Below are positions 9,354 to 17,632 of a stretch of 64,000 nt of DNA, in pieces. The DNA is taken from NCBI GenBank assembly GCA_003339645.1, contig QNUV01000099.1, positions 62,001-126,000 on the forward strand, given 5' to 3'. Source of the DNA: Microbacterium arborescens (GTDB taxonomy: Bacteria; Actinomycetota; Actinomycetes; Actinomycetales; Microbacteriaceae). Numbering within the stretch: position 1 is the first letter of the stretch; each line of letters begins with the position of its first letter. The position numbers were made by a program, and so were the translations under genes. The notes below the pieces were generated by a model, which saw nothing but the letters and a program-made list of their open reading frames with translations, was not told where the DNA came from and made no database searches.

Positions 9354-10301
9354 TCATCCCTTCGTCGCGCCGGCGGTGAGACCGGCTCGCCAGAATCGTT
9401 GCAGAGCGGCCATGACCACGATGAGCAGGACGGCCGAGACCGCGGCTCCCGTCACGACGAGCTCGTAGTACAGCGGTGCGCGCTGCGTCTGGCCGTTCCA
9501 GAGCATGAGCCCGAGGGTGACCGGGAACGTGCGGGCGTCGTTGAGCATGACGAGCGGCAGCAGGTAGTTGTTCCAGATTCCCACGAACTGGAAGAGGAAA
9601 ACCGTCACGAGGGCGGGCGCCATCATGCGGGTGGCCATGGTCGCGAAGATGCGCACGTCGCCGGCGCCGTCGAGGCGCGCGGCCTCGATGACCTCGTCGG
9701 GCACGCCGGCGGTGGCGTAGATGCGGCAGAGGTACACCCCGAACGGACTGACGATGCTCGGGAGCAGGAACGACCAGTACGTGCCGGTCAGGCCTACCGC
9801 GTTGAACATGAAGTAGGTCGGCAGGGCGATGACGGTCGCGGGAACGAGGACGCCGCCGAGGATCATCGCGAAGACGGCCTCGCGCCCGGCAAAGGCGTAC
9901 TTCGCGAAGGCGTAGCCCGCCGCCCCGCTGAGGATCGTCGCGATGAGTGCGCCGAGCCCCGAGTAGAACAGGCTGTTGAGCAGCCACTGGGTATAGATGC
10001 CGCGATCGGTCGTGAAGAGGTTCTGGAGGTTCGTCAGCGGCTGCGGCGCATCGCTGAACCAGAGCCCGAAAGAGCCGAACAGGTCGGCGTTGCTCTTGGT
10101 CGCGGCGAACAGCACCCACACCACCGGAAGCGCGAAGTAGACGAGAGCGGCGACGAGCACGGCGAGGGTCGGCAGCGATGCCCAGAACCCCGCACCCGGT
10201 CGCCCCGTGCCGCCGCGGCGGGCCCCGCGGCGATCGCGACGATCGGATGCCGCGCCGGTGGTGACCGTGCGGGTGGACTCGGTGACGGCTGCGATCACCA
10301 T
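9354..10301 (-). CDS. Carbohydrate ABC transporter permease (MalG-type)
   Basis: A 315-residue inner-membrane permease of the MalG/CUT1 type with six predicted helices. The EAA loop that contacts the ATPase reads EAARLDGAGDVRIF at about residue 200. A longer open frame extends upstream, but the ATG at 10301 overlaps the end of the upstream permease gene by 7 bp and gives the usual length with a short basic cytoplasmic N-terminus. No ATP-binding subunit lies in the locus. As in many actinobacterial CUT1 systems, a shared MsiK-type ATPase elsewhere probably energises it. Confidence 0.92.
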   Translation of the reverse strand: MVIAAVTESTRTVTTGAASDRRDRRGARRGGTGRPGAGFWASLPTLAVLVAALVYFALPVVWVLFAATKSNADLFGSFGLWFSDAPQPLTNLQNLFTTDRGIYTQWLLNSLFYSGLGALIATILSGAAGYAFAKYAFAGREAVFAMILGGVLVPATVIALPTYFMFNAVGLTGTYWSFLLPSIVSPFGVYLCRIYATAGVPDEVIEAARLDGAGDVRIFATMATRMMAPALVTVFLFQFVGIWNNYLLPLVMLNDARTFPVTLGLMLWNGQTQRAPLYYELVVTGAAVSAVLLIVVMAALQRFWRAGLTAGATKG

Positions 10302-11188
10302 GCGCGGTTGCCCTTCCGATTGACCAGCCGCAGGAAGACGAACGAGAACACGAAGGCGATGACGGCCACGATGACGGCCATCGCGGCGGCGAGGTTCGGA
10401 TTGCTCTGCGTGAACGCCTGGTTGTAGGCGGCGAGGTTCGGCGTGTAGTCGGTGTTGATGGCGGTCGTCAGCGGGCGGAGCACGAGGGGTTCGACGAACA
10501 GCTGCAGCGTGCCGATGATCGTGAACACCGTGGTGAGCACGAGCGAGGGGCGCAGGAGCGGCAGCTTGATCTCCCACACGATGCGCCACTCGCTCGCGCC
10601 GTCGATGCGCGCGGCCTCGTACAGGTCGGCCTGCACCGCCTGGAGCGCCGCGATGAGCACGAGCATGTTGTAGCCGGCGAACGTCCAGATGCCGATGTTC
10701 GCGATGGCGAACATGACGGTGCCCGATTCGAGCGGCGCGGCCGAGATGCCGACGGCCGACAGCCCCTGGAGGATCGGACTCGTGCTCGGCACGTAGAGGA
10801 AGCTCCACAGGAGCGACGCGATGACGCCGGGCACGCCGTAGGGCATGAAGAACGCGACGCGGAAGAACTGCGGCCAGCGGGCCCGGGTCGACTCCAGCAG
10901 CAGCGCGAGCACCGCCGAGAGCACCACCATCATCGGCACCTGGATGAGGGCGAACACGGCGATGCGTCCGAGGCTCGAGACGAACGCGGGATTCGCCAGC
11001 GCCCGGGCGTAGTTGTCGAGTCCGACGAAGAGCGTCTCCGGCGCGCCCAGCCCGAGTCCGCTCGCACGGACCGAGAACAGGCTCTGGACGATCGCCCAGA
11101 CGATGGGGGCGACGTAGAAGACGGCGAAGGCCAGGAGGAACGGGCCGAGCAACAGCAACAGCGGCAGCCGGCTTCGGGTGGTGTGCAT
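10295..11188 (-). CDS. Carbohydrate ABC transporter permease (MalF-type)
   Basis: A 297-residue permease of the MalF/UgpA type with six transmembrane helices and the EAA-loop sequence EAARIDGASEWRIVWEIKLP near residue 205. The ATG at 11188 is preceded by GAAGGGA at normal spacing, and the first helix (LLLLLGPFLLAFAVFYVAP) follows immediately. The longer open frame is not supported. It pairs with the MalG-type permease downstream and the lipoprotein upstream to form an importer. A strong hairpin separates it from the binding-protein gene and probably sets the higher dose of the binding protein. Confidence 0.92.
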   Translation of the reverse strand: MHTTRSRLPLLLLLGPFLLAFAVFYVAPIVWAIVQSLFSVRASGLGLGAPETLFVGLDNYARALANPAFVSSLGRIAVFALIQVPMMVVLSAVLALLLESTRARWPQFFRVAFFMPYGVPGVIASLLWSFLYVPSTSPILQGLSAVGISAAPLESGTVMFAIANIGIWTFAGYNMLVLIAALQAVQADLYEAARIDGASEWRIVWEIKLPLLRPSLVLTTVFTIIGTLQLFVEPLVLRPLTTAINTDYTPNLAAYNQAFTQSNPNLAAAMAVIVAVIAFVFSFVFLRLVNRKGNRAW

Positions 11189-11216
11189 GCGATTCCCTTC
11201 GGGGCGCGACCCGCGC

Positions 11217-11246
11217 GGGGCGGACGGCGTCGCTGCCGTCCGCCCC
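11217..11246 (-). terminator. Intra-operon stem-loop after the binding-protein gene
   Basis: Perfect 12-bp inverted repeat, GGGGCGGACGGC with a GTCGCT loop and its complement, starting 8 bp after the solute-binding-protein stop and before the first permease. There is no T-tract. Stem-loops at this position in sugar ABC operons commonly act as partial terminators or 3'-end stabilisers, so binding-protein mRNA exceeds permease mRNA. Confidence 0.6.
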
Positions 11247-11253
11247 GCTCGGT

Positions 11254-12573
11254 TCAGTCGGCGACCGAGATCCCCTTCGCCGTCATCTCGGCCACCATCC
11301 GCTCCTGCACCGCGGCGTAGGCCTCGGTGAGCGGGGTGCCCGACTCGACGGCGGCGGCGACCTCGTCGAGGAGGCTCGCGTTCAGCGCGTCGACCAGCGG
11401 CGGCCACTGCCAGTCGCGCGCGACCTGCTCGCTCGACTCGGCGAAGACATCCCAGATGTCCTGGCCGCCGAAGAACTCGAACACCTCGGGAGCCGACTGG
11501 ATCGAGGGGATCGAGTCGACGTCCGCGATCGCGGGCCAGCCCGCTCCGTTCTCGGTGAGCAAGCTCACGCTGTCCAGGTTGCTGTTGAGCCAGAGGGCGA
11601 ATTCGGCCGCCTGCTCCGGGTGCGCCGACCCCTTCAGCACGACGTTCGCGGAACCACCCGACCAGCTCGCCGAGCGGGGGTTGGCCTCATCCCACTGCGG
11701 CATGAGTCCGACGGACCACAGCCCCGAGGTCTCGGGGGCGTTGTTGCGGATGATCGCGTCGGCCCACGAGCCGCTCATCCACGAAACGATGCGCCCGGCC
11801 TGCACGTCGGCGAACCACTCGCTCGACAGGTCGGCCTGCACCTTCACGAGATCTTCGTCGATGAGGCGCTGCCAGTACTCGGCCATGCGGAGGGTGTCGG
11901 GGTTGTCGATCGCGACCTTCCAGGCATCGCCCTCGACCTGGAACCAGGGCTCGCCCGCCTGCTCGGCTAGGCCTTCCATCCACGCAGCCTGGTTCGGTGC
12001 GAACGCTGCGATGTAGCGGTCGGGCGCCGTCGCCCGCACCGCCACGGCGGCCGCATAGAAGTCGTCCCACGTCGCGGGGGCCTCGGTGATGCCCGCCTCG
12101 GCGAACACGTCGGAGCGGTAGTAGAGCCCCATCGGCCCGGCCGCCTGCGGGATGCCGTACACCCGATCGTTGAACGTCGTCGCGCCGATCTGCCAGTCGG
12201 AGAAGACGTCGACCTCGTCGCCGACGTAATCGGTGATGTCTTCGAGGGCGCCGTTGAGGAGGAACGTCGGCATCTGGTCGTAGCCGACCTGGGCGACATC
12301 CGCGGGGTTGCCGGCCTGGACATCCGAGAGCATCTTGGCGTAGCCGCCCTCGGCGCCCGAGACGATCGTCTGCAGCTCGACCTGGATGTCGTCATGCTGC
12401 TCGTTGAAGAGATCAACGGCCTGGTCGATACCGGGCACCCAGGTTTGGAAGGTGAGGGTGACCGGCCCCTCGTCGGCGGGCGCGGAACAGGCCGCGAGCG
12501 GCGCGATGACGGCGGCGGTGACCGCCAGCGGGAGAAGGCGACGGCCGCGGAGCCGCCGGGGTGGAGTAGACAT
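11254..12573 (-). CDS. Extracellular sugar-binding lipoprotein of an ABC importer
   Basis: A 439-residue family-1 extracellular solute-binding protein. The N-terminus is a lipoprotein signal: a basic Arg-rich n-region, a hydrophobic core (LLPLAVTAAVIAPLAAC) and the lipobox LAAC with Cys about residue 28. The mature protein has the typical SBP opening VTLTFQTWVPGIDQAVDLFN and a WMSGSWAD segment in the hinge region. The ATG at 12573 has AAGGGG upstream; the longer frame would spoil the signal peptide. It is the first gene of the importer-glycosidase operon and probably delivers an oligosaccharide to the two permeases. Confidence 0.92.
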   Translation of the reverse strand: MSTPPRRLRGRRLLPLAVTAAVIAPLAACSAPADEGPVTLTFQTWVPGIDQAVDLFNEQHDDIQVELQTIVSGAEGGYAKMLSDVQAGNPADVAQVGYDQMPTFLLNGALEDITDYVGDEVDVFSDWQIGATTFNDRVYGIPQAAGPMGLYYRSDVFAEAGITEAPATWDDFYAAAVAVRATAPDRYIAAFAPNQAAWMEGLAEQAGEPWFQVEGDAWKVAIDNPDTLRMAEYWQRLIDEDLVKVQADLSSEWFADVQAGRIVSWMSGSWADAIIRNNAPETSGLWSVGLMPQWDEANPRSASWSGGSANVVLKGSAHPEQAAEFALWLNSNLDSVSLLTENGAGWPAIADVDSIPSIQSAPEVFEFFGGQDIWDVFAESSEQVARDWQWPPLVDALNASLLDEVAAAVESGTPLTEAYAAVQERMVAEMTAKGISVAD

Positions 12574-12627
12574 CGATGCCCCTTTGCATGTGTGCGACGA
12601 GCTGCTCGGGTAGCAGCCGGATTTCAC

Positions 12628-12693
12628 ACGCTAGAACCGCCGAGAGCGCGCGCACATAGCCGAATGAGCGTGCGCCCTGGACGATCCGCTGAT
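12628..12693 (-). promoter_or_regulatory. Promoter and candidate AraC operator (copy 2) of the sugar ABC operon
   Basis: The motif CCTGGACGATCCGCTGAT at 12676-12693 (plus-strand reading) is the second copy of the 18-bp element at 7113-7130. On the minus strand a -10-like TAGCGT at 12633-12628 lies about 42 bp downstream of it, with no good -35 between. This is what an activator-dependent promoter looks like. The leader to the ATG is about 50 nt and carries a Shine-Dalgarno. Activation by the AraC gene product is inferred. Confidence 0.5.
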
Positions 12694-12771
12694 CACCCCC
12701 TGAGGACAGCCCCTCTCCGGGACGCCTCATAAGTGGGCCTCATACGGTGGGAGCACACGGAGGGAGCAGGG

Positions 12772-14202
12772 ATGCCGGAAGAAGTCGTCTCGGACGAAGC
12801 GCGGGTGAGCATCGGTGGCGGCCAGCTGCGAGGCTCGCGGACGAACGGGGTCGACCGCTACCTCGGCATCCCGTACGCGAAACCGCCCGTCGGCGAGCGC
12901 CGCTTCCAGGTCGCCGAGCCGGTCGATCCGTGGGTCGGCGAGCGCGACGCCACGCGGTTCGGCCCCACGGCACCGCAGACCCCGTACCCGGGCGAGCTCG
13001 GCGAGCTTCTCACCGTGCCGACGATCGAGGGCGACGATATCCTCACCGTCAACGTGTGGGCACCGGTGGGAGCGGCGGACGCCCCCGTCGTGCTGTGGCT
13101 GCACGGCGGCGCTCTCGAACGCGGCGCCGCCGTGCAGACGATCTACGACGGCACGACGTTCGCCCGAGACGGCATCGTCTTCGTCTCGGCGAACTACCGC
13201 CTCGGCGTGGAGGGATTCAGCGTGCTCGACGGCGTTCCTCGCAACCTCGGGCTGCGGGATGCCGCGGCGGCCCTGCGCTGGGTCAGCGACGAGATCCGGG
13301 CCTTCGGCGGCGATCCGGCGCGCATCACACTCATGGGCGAGTCGGCCGGCGGCGCTCTGGTCGCCGCGCTGGTGAGCGAACCCCGTTCACGCGCCCTGGT
13401 CGCGGGAGCGATCATCCAGTCGGGTCCGCTCGAAGCTGCGGAGCCCGACAAGGCGCGCCGGGCGTCGGATGCGATCGCCCGCGAACTCGGCATCCCGACG
13501 ACCCGCGAAGCGTTCGCCGCCACGTCCACCGCCGATCTGCTGAGCGCGCGGTCGCGGGCCTCGGCCGGTTCGAGCCCGCTGCGCGGCGCGCCGGGGTTCG
13601 TCCTCGCCTTCGACGAGGAGTCGCTGCCCGAGGTGCCCGAGGACGCGCTGACGTCGGCGGACCTGCCCATCATGATCGGGACCAACACCGACGAGTACCG
13701 CCTGTGGCTGACCCCCGACGCGATCGCCCGGATCGGGCGGCTCAAGGCATGGGTGGCGCGCCGCGCGATGGGGGTGTCCGAGCGGGCGGCCCGAGCCGTC
13801 GCACGCTCATTCCCCGGCGCATCGCCCGGTGAGGTTCTGGGGCAGCTGCTCACCGACCGGATGCTGCGCGCCCCCGCGACCCGTGTCGCTCGTGCGCGCA
13901 CCGCACCGACGTTCGTCTACGAGTTCGCCTGGCGCAGCCCGGTTCGGGGTCTGGATGCCGCACACGCGCTCGAGATCGGCTTCGCCTTCGACCGGCTCGG
14001 CGACCCCGAGGCGCTGCTGCTGGCAGGCCCGGACGCCCCCGCCGACCTCGCGCGCGACATGCACGCGGCGTGGGTCGCCTTCATCCGCGGCGGCGACCCC
14101 GGCTGGCCGCGATTCTCGCCATCGCGCACGACCCGCATCTGGGATGCCGCGCCCCGCGACCTTCCGCAGCGCCGGGCAGAGGTGATCGACGCCCTGAGCT
14201 GA
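12772..14202 (+). CDS. Type-B carboxylesterase
   Basis: A 476-residue alpha/beta-hydrolase of the carboxylesterase type-B family. Seen in order: RYLGIPYAKPPVGERRF, the oxyanion region LWLHGGALERG, the nucleophile elbow GESAGG (Ser about residue 191), an acidic residue in TNTDEYR, and a catalytic His in DAAHALEIGF. It lacks a signal peptide and should be cytoplasmic. The ATG at 12772 has GGAGGGA just upstream; a GTG 39 bp earlier without a ribosome-binding site is rejected. It is divergent from the sugar ABC operon. Substrate unknown; carboxylic esters in general. Confidence 0.88.
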   Translation: MPEEVVSDEARVSIGGGQLRGSRTNGVDRYLGIPYAKPPVGERRFQVAEPVDPWVGERDATRFGPTAPQTPYPGELGELLTVPTIEGDDILTVNVWAPVGAADAPVVLWLHGGALERGAAVQTIYDGTTFARDGIVFVSANYRLGVEGFSVLDGVPRNLGLRDAAAALRWVSDEIRAFGGDPARITLMGESAGGALVAALVSEPRSRALVAGAIIQSGPLEAAEPDKARRASDAIARELGIPTTREAFAATSTADLLSARSRASAGSSPLRGAPGFVLAFDEESLPEVPEDALTSADLPIMIGTNTDEYRLWLTPDAIARIGRLKAWVARRAMGVSERAARAVARSFPGASPGEVLGQLLTDRMLRAPATRVARARTAPTFVYEFAWRSPVRGLDAAHALEIGFAFDRLGDPEALLLAGPDAPADLARDMHAAWVAFIRGGDPGWPRFSPSRTTRIWDAAPRDLPQRRAEVIDALS

Positions 14203-14253
14203 CCCGGGCATACGCGAAATCCGCCGTGTCGGCTAGGCCCTCTCGGTAATTCG

Positions 14254-14296
14254 TCGTCGGTGCGAGAGTTTTCGTCCGGACCTCTCGCACCGACGA
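14254..14296 (+). promoter_or_regulatory. 15-bp perfect inverted repeat before the small membrane-protein gene
   Basis: Arms 14254-14268 (TCGTCGGTGCGAGAG) and 14282-14296 are exact complements around a 13-nt spacer. The right arm ends at the Shine-Dalgarno-like CGGAG of the gene at 14308. It could be a hairpin in the 5' leader that affects translation, the terminator of the upstream esterase gene, or a protein-binding palindrome. There is no T-run, so the role stays open. Confidence 0.6.
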
Positions 14297-14307
14297 ACGG
14301 AGCCGTC

Positions 14308-14697
14308 ATGACGGACGCCAACACCTCACCTGCCACGGGCGACGACGCCGCCGTCGACGATGCCGACGCGCAGACGCCCGTCCCGGAGGCATCCGAGAAC
14401 GCATCGGGCGTCACCCGCGCCGCATCGCGGGTCGTGCACGGTGTCGCCGATGCCGGCAAGGGCGCCATCCACAAGGCGCAGGATGCCGCGAAGGACGCGC
14501 TTCCCGACGCCGTTCCCGACGTCGCGGACAAGATCGTCGACGCCGCGGCCGGCTTCGCCACCGCCCGGATCGATCAGAACGTCAGAATCGCCGACGGGGC
14601 GCTCAGCCTCACTCGGCGCACCGGCAAGGCCGCACGGATCGCCGCGGTCATCGCGGTGGTCGCCGTCATCGCCGTGCTCATCGCTCGTCGCTCGTAA
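14308..14697 (+). CDS. Small alanine-rich tail-anchored protein
   Basis: A 129-residue protein of unknown function. An acidic, Thr/Ala-rich N-terminal half is followed by Ala/Asp-rich amphipathic segments (GAIHKAQDAAKDALPDAVPD). A single C-terminal transmembrane helix (RIAAVIAVVAVIAVLIARRS) ends in three charged or polar residues, giving a tail-anchored topology. The ATG at 14308 follows CGGAG. The upstream ATG-like frame from 14260 would run through the inverted repeat and is not used. It converges with the DUF805 gene. I recognise no family. Confidence 0.7.
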   Translation: MTDANTSPATGDDAAVDDADAQTPVPEASENASGVTRAASRVVHGVADAGKGAIHKAQDAAKDALPDAVPDVADKIVDAAAGFATARIDQNVRIADGALSLTRRTGKAARIAAVIAVVAVIAVLIARRS

Positions 14698-14712
14698 GCA
14701 ACGAGCCCGGAG

Positions 14713-15171
14713 TCACGCCTCGATCGGGTCGAACCGCGCACCACCGCGCTCGCCCCGGATCGAGAGCATGATCACGAGCGCGATCCAGCCGATCAGCGGC
14801 AAGAAGATCAGGAAGAACCAGATGCCGCTGCGGTTGGTGTCGTGCAGGCGACGCCAGGTGACGGCCAGCATCGGCAGCAGCGTGGCCAGCGAGAAGACGA
14901 GCACGATGACGTCGGGGAGGTCCTGCACGACGCGCGTGTCGATCGGCCGCCAGTCGCCGGTCGCGAACCCGTTGAGCACCTGGACCACGATCGGGAACAG
15001 CACGATGACGAGCATCGGCCACCAGAACTCCGACCGGCTCGCGCGACCGCGGAAGGTCGCGTAGTTGTGCATCCATCGCCGCAGTGCCGCGAGCGGCGGG
15101 GCACCGACATACGGCCGGGTGAGCGGCGGCTCGGTGAGACGGTTCGGTCGGGGTGTCGCTTCACTCGTCAT
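14713..15171 (-). CDS. DUF805 membrane protein
   Basis: A 152-residue protein of the DUF805 family with four predicted helices. Typical family sequences are visible: NYATFRGRASRSEFWW at the start of helix 1, TWRRLHDTNRSGIWFF in the middle and a terminal ARFDP. The function of DUF805 proteins is not known. A paralogue with the same motifs lies at 31076-31543. The gene stands alone on the minus strand, 35 bp downstream of the start-proximal side of the Clp-N/SRPBCC gene's stop. Confidence 0.85.
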   Translation of the reverse strand: MTSEATPRPNRLTEPPLTRPYVGAPPLAALRRWMHNYATFRGRASRSEFWWPMLVIVLFPIVVQVLNGFATGDWRPIDTRVVQDLPDVIVLVFSLATLLPMLAVTWRRLHDTNRSGIWFFLIFLPLIGWIALVIMLSIRGERGGARFDPIEA

Positions 15172-15205
15172 TCCCCGAGCCTACGCGGCGCCCTCCCGTG
15201 GGCGT

Positions 15206-16198
15206 CTACCGGAACACGCGCCCGATCGACGCACCGACCTGCGATATCTGCAGCCAGATCGCGAAGTTGTGCAGGGGTCGCATGACCCATCGCAGCGGCG
15301 GGAGGCCTCGCCGCGACGCGGTGCGTTCCCACGCTTGACGGACCAGCAGGCGGGTGCCGCCGGCGGCGGGTTCGAGTTCGATCCGCATCCGGCGCCTGTT
15401 CGATGTCGAAGAATCGGGCCAGGTCGTGACCCACTCGATCGCCGTCGCGGGCTCGCTCTCGATCAGCTCGATGCGGGCGCGTCGACGCTCCGGGTTGATG
15501 CGCTGCGGCTTGCCGTTCGGCGCCGTCTCGAGTGCGTACGCGGTCCATGCGGTGCCCGGCGCGGCTGTGGCAGGCAGGTCGTCGACCCGGCCGAAACCAA
15601 GATCCCATTCCGGCATCCGTGCGGGATCGCTGAGCAGCGCCCACACCTCTGCGACGGGAGCAGAGATATGTGCCGCGCCGGCACCCGAGATCGACCGACC
15701 GTTATCGGCGACGCGGGTCGGCAGAGCGGGATAACGCTCCGCCTGATCGAGAAGCTCGCGCACCTGCTGCGGGCTCGTGTCGAGGCGCTGGAGAATCGCC
15801 TCGACGAGCCCGCTGCCCTCGTCGACCAGCTCGCGCAGGACCGCGGCGGCATCACCGCGCTTGCCCCCCTGACCCGCACGCCGGAGGACGTCGAGGGCGC
15901 GATCGTTCCACGCGAACTCCCCTCGCTCGTGATACGTGATGCGGCCGGGACCGGGCGCTTCGGCCTGCACTCCGAGCGAGGCGAGCTGGTGAGCGTGCTG
16001 CTGCTCCACCGCCGTTCGCGTGCGTTCGAGATCCACCCCGAGTGCACGGAGAACCTGACCGGCGACCTGCTCGTTGATCGTCAGGGCCAGCAGGAGATGG
16101 TCGATGTCGCCGCTGTGCTCGCCGAAGCGGGATGCCTCCTCAGCGCCGGCGAGAGACAGGTCGTACATCGTCGCGGTCGCGACCGTCAGCTTGCTCAT
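15206..16198 (-). CDS. Clp-N domain / SRPBCC fusion protein
   Basis: A 330-residue two-domain protein. Residues ~1-150 form a Clp N-terminal repeat domain, the peptide- or adaptor-binding module of ClpA/ClpC (AGAEEASRFGEHSGDIDHLL, ALTINEQVAGQVLRALG). No AAA+ ATPase follows. Residues ~170-330 form a START-like SRPBCC domain (AAHISAPVAEVWALLSDPAR, MPEWDLG, GTAWTAY) with a hydrophobic pocket for a small ligand. The start ATG overlaps the stop of the upstream HTH gene (ATGA), so translation is coupled. The fusion could link a ligand-binding module to Clp-type protein recognition. No function is known to me. Confidence 0.8.
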   Translation of the reverse strand: MSKLTVATATMYDLSLAGAEEASRFGEHSGDIDHLLLALTINEQVAGQVLRALGVDLERTRTAVEQQHAHQLASLGVQAEAPGPGRITYHERGEFAWNDRALDVLRRAGQGGKRGDAAAVLRELVDEGSGLVEAILQRLDTSPQQVRELLDQAERYPALPTRVADNGRSISGAGAAHISAPVAEVWALLSDPARMPEWDLGFGRVDDLPATAAPGTAWTAYALETAPNGKPQRINPERRRARIELIESEPATAIEWVTTWPDSSTSNRRRMRIELEPAAGGTRLLVRQAWERTASRRGLPPLRWVMRPLHNFAIWLQISQVGASIGRVFR

Positions 16199-16440
16199 CG
16201 GGCTCTCCTCGGGATGTCGATGCTCGGGTCGATCCGTTTGGCGTACTTCTTGTGCACGGCCTGGCGCGAGACGCCGAGCGCGTCGGCGATCTCTTGCCAG
16301 CTCATGCCGGCGCGCAGGCCCGCCTCGACCTGCGCCAGCTCGAGGCGTTCGGTGAGAGAGCGCAGCGACGCGATGGCTCGGAGACCCGCACGTGGATCAC
16401 GCGTGTCCGCGGCGACGCCGGCGATCTGAGTGGATTCCAT
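16195..16440 (-). CDS. Small helix-turn-helix regulator, probably autoregulatory
   Basis: An 81-residue protein with a C-terminal HTH (AGMSWQEIADALGVSRQAVH) and an N-terminal helical part, of the kind that accompanies Clp-N/SRPBCC genes. It starts at the ATG at 16440, only 6 nt after the -10 hexamer TAGGTT, so the mRNA is probably leaderless. The promoter carries two near-identical palindromes (AACCTAGGTT and AACCTTGGTT cores) covering -10 and -35, which indicates repression by a dimeric regulator, most simply this protein. It is translationally coupled to the downstream Clp-N/SRPBCC gene. Confidence 0.82.
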   Translation of the reverse strand: MESTQIAGVAADTRDPRAGLRAIASLRSLTERLELAQVEAGLRAGMSWQEIADALGVSRQAVHKKYAKRIDPSIDIPRRAR

Positions 16441-16443
16441 GTA

Positions 16444-16485
16444 AGCAACCTAGGTTGCTCAGAGTCGTCTTGTCAACCTTGGTTG
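16444..16485 (-). promoter_or_regulatory. Promoter with two operator palindromes for the HTH/Clp-N operon
   Basis: On the minus strand there is a consensus -35 TTGACA (16476-16471), an 18-bp spacer, -10 TAGGTT (16452-16447), a 6-nt leader and the ATG at 16440. A perfect 16-bp palindrome AGCAACCTAGGTTGCT (16444-16459) covers the -10, and a second copy CAACCTTGGTTG (16474-16485) covers the -35. The centres are 28 bp apart. This geometry predicts strong promoter occlusion when the repressor is bound. Confidence 0.8.
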
Positions 16486-16567
16486 CTCATCAGGTCCATT
16501 CACCTCTTGTGTCATGCTCCTGATACATTTCGTGTCATCATCGAGGTACAAGCGAAAGGCATCACGC

Positions 16568-17632
16568 ATGCTCATCCCTTCTCTCGCGAGCTTCGGGCCC
16601 CTGGATCTCACCGGGGCCATAGCGACGTGGCCTCCGATGTCGTTCGTCCTCAGCCTCGTGGCCGCCGCGACCGTCGTCGCGATCCGGGCCAACACGAGCG
16701 GCGGTGACGAGCGCGGCGCCGGACTCCTCGGTGCGCGCCGGTCCGCGGTTCGGCGTCGCTACGCGGGAGAGCACATCGCCCTCGCCGTCGCGGGGGTCGT
16801 CATCGCCCTCGGCTTCGTTCTCGAGTTCCTGTTCCGCGGCTACATCTGGGACGGCTCCGGCGCGTCGTGGTGGCGCGTCGCGACACCACTCGTCGTCGCG
16901 CTGGTGGGCGTCCTCACCGCGCTCGTCCTGGTCCGCACGCGCGGATCGGGCGCCCCCGAACGGCCCGTGTCGCCACCAGTGCGCAGATCGTGGGTGTCGT
17001 TCAGTTCACCGGTGGCCCTCTCCGCCGTGACGGTCGCAGCCCTCGCGCTCGCGGCGACCACCGTGGCGGCTGGGCTCGCGTCGTCGCCCGACGATGCCGG
17101 CGACTGGCTCTGGCTCGTCATCCCGATCCCGAACGCCGCGGATGTCGACCCGCTGCGCGTCGTCTTCTACGGCTGGGTCTACGGCGTGCCTGCCCTCGTC
17201 GGGCTGGTGCTGCTGGTGATCGCCGCCTGGCGCGCCCTCGATCGCAACGCGGCACGCTCGTTCCTCCGGCCCGAGACCGTCGCGATCGAACGCGCAGCCC
17301 GCCGCCGCACCGCCGGCGGGGTCGTGTGGCTGACGACGGGCGCGTGCCTGCTCGCCCTCGCGGCCGGGTGGCGCCTCATCGGCAACGCGGGTTCGACGAC
17401 GACGCTGGTGATCGACGGTCCGGGCACCTCCAGCTCGTACGACGTCGCATGGCGCTACGCGGAGCTTGCGTCTCTCGCCGGTGCCGCAGCACCGATCATC
17501 GAGATCGTGGCGCTCTGCATCCTTCTCGTCGTCGGCGGATCGCTCGTGCCGCGTGCCGATCACGCCTCGGCTGGTGCCCCGGCATCCCCGAGGCCGGGGT
17601 CGTCGGGGACGGATGTCGGGTACGCCCGATGA
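16568..17632 (+). CDS. Polytopic membrane protein of a GntR-controlled operon
   Basis: A 354-residue protein with about seven hydrophobic helices, including SFVLSLVAAATVVAI, HIALAVAGVVIALGFVLEF and IIEIVALCILLVVG. The cytoplasmic loops are Arg-rich, with no recognised catalytic motif. The ATG at 16568 has AAAGG 9 nt upstream. The TGA overlaps the ATG of the following GntR gene (ATGA), so both are one unit. YtrA-type GntR regulators commonly control the membrane protein next to them. The region before the gene holds TGTGTCAT, TGATACA and GTGTCAT elements that may form its operator. Confidence 0.7.
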   Translation: MLIPSLASFGPLDLTGAIATWPPMSFVLSLVAAATVVAIRANTSGGDERGAGLLGARRSAVRRRYAGEHIALAVAGVVIALGFVLEFLFRGYIWDGSGASWWRVATPLVVALVGVLTALVLVRTRGSGAPERPVSPPVRRSWVSFSSPVALSAVTVAALALAATTVAAGLASSPDDAGDWLWLVIPIPNAADVDPLRVVFYGWVYGVPALVGLVLLVIAAWRALDRNAARSFLRPETVAIERAARRRTAGGVVWLTTGACLLALAAGWRLIGNAGSTTTLVIDGPGTSSSYDVAWRYAELASLAGAAAPIIEIVALCILLVVGGSLVPRADHASAGAPASPRPGSSGTDVGYAR

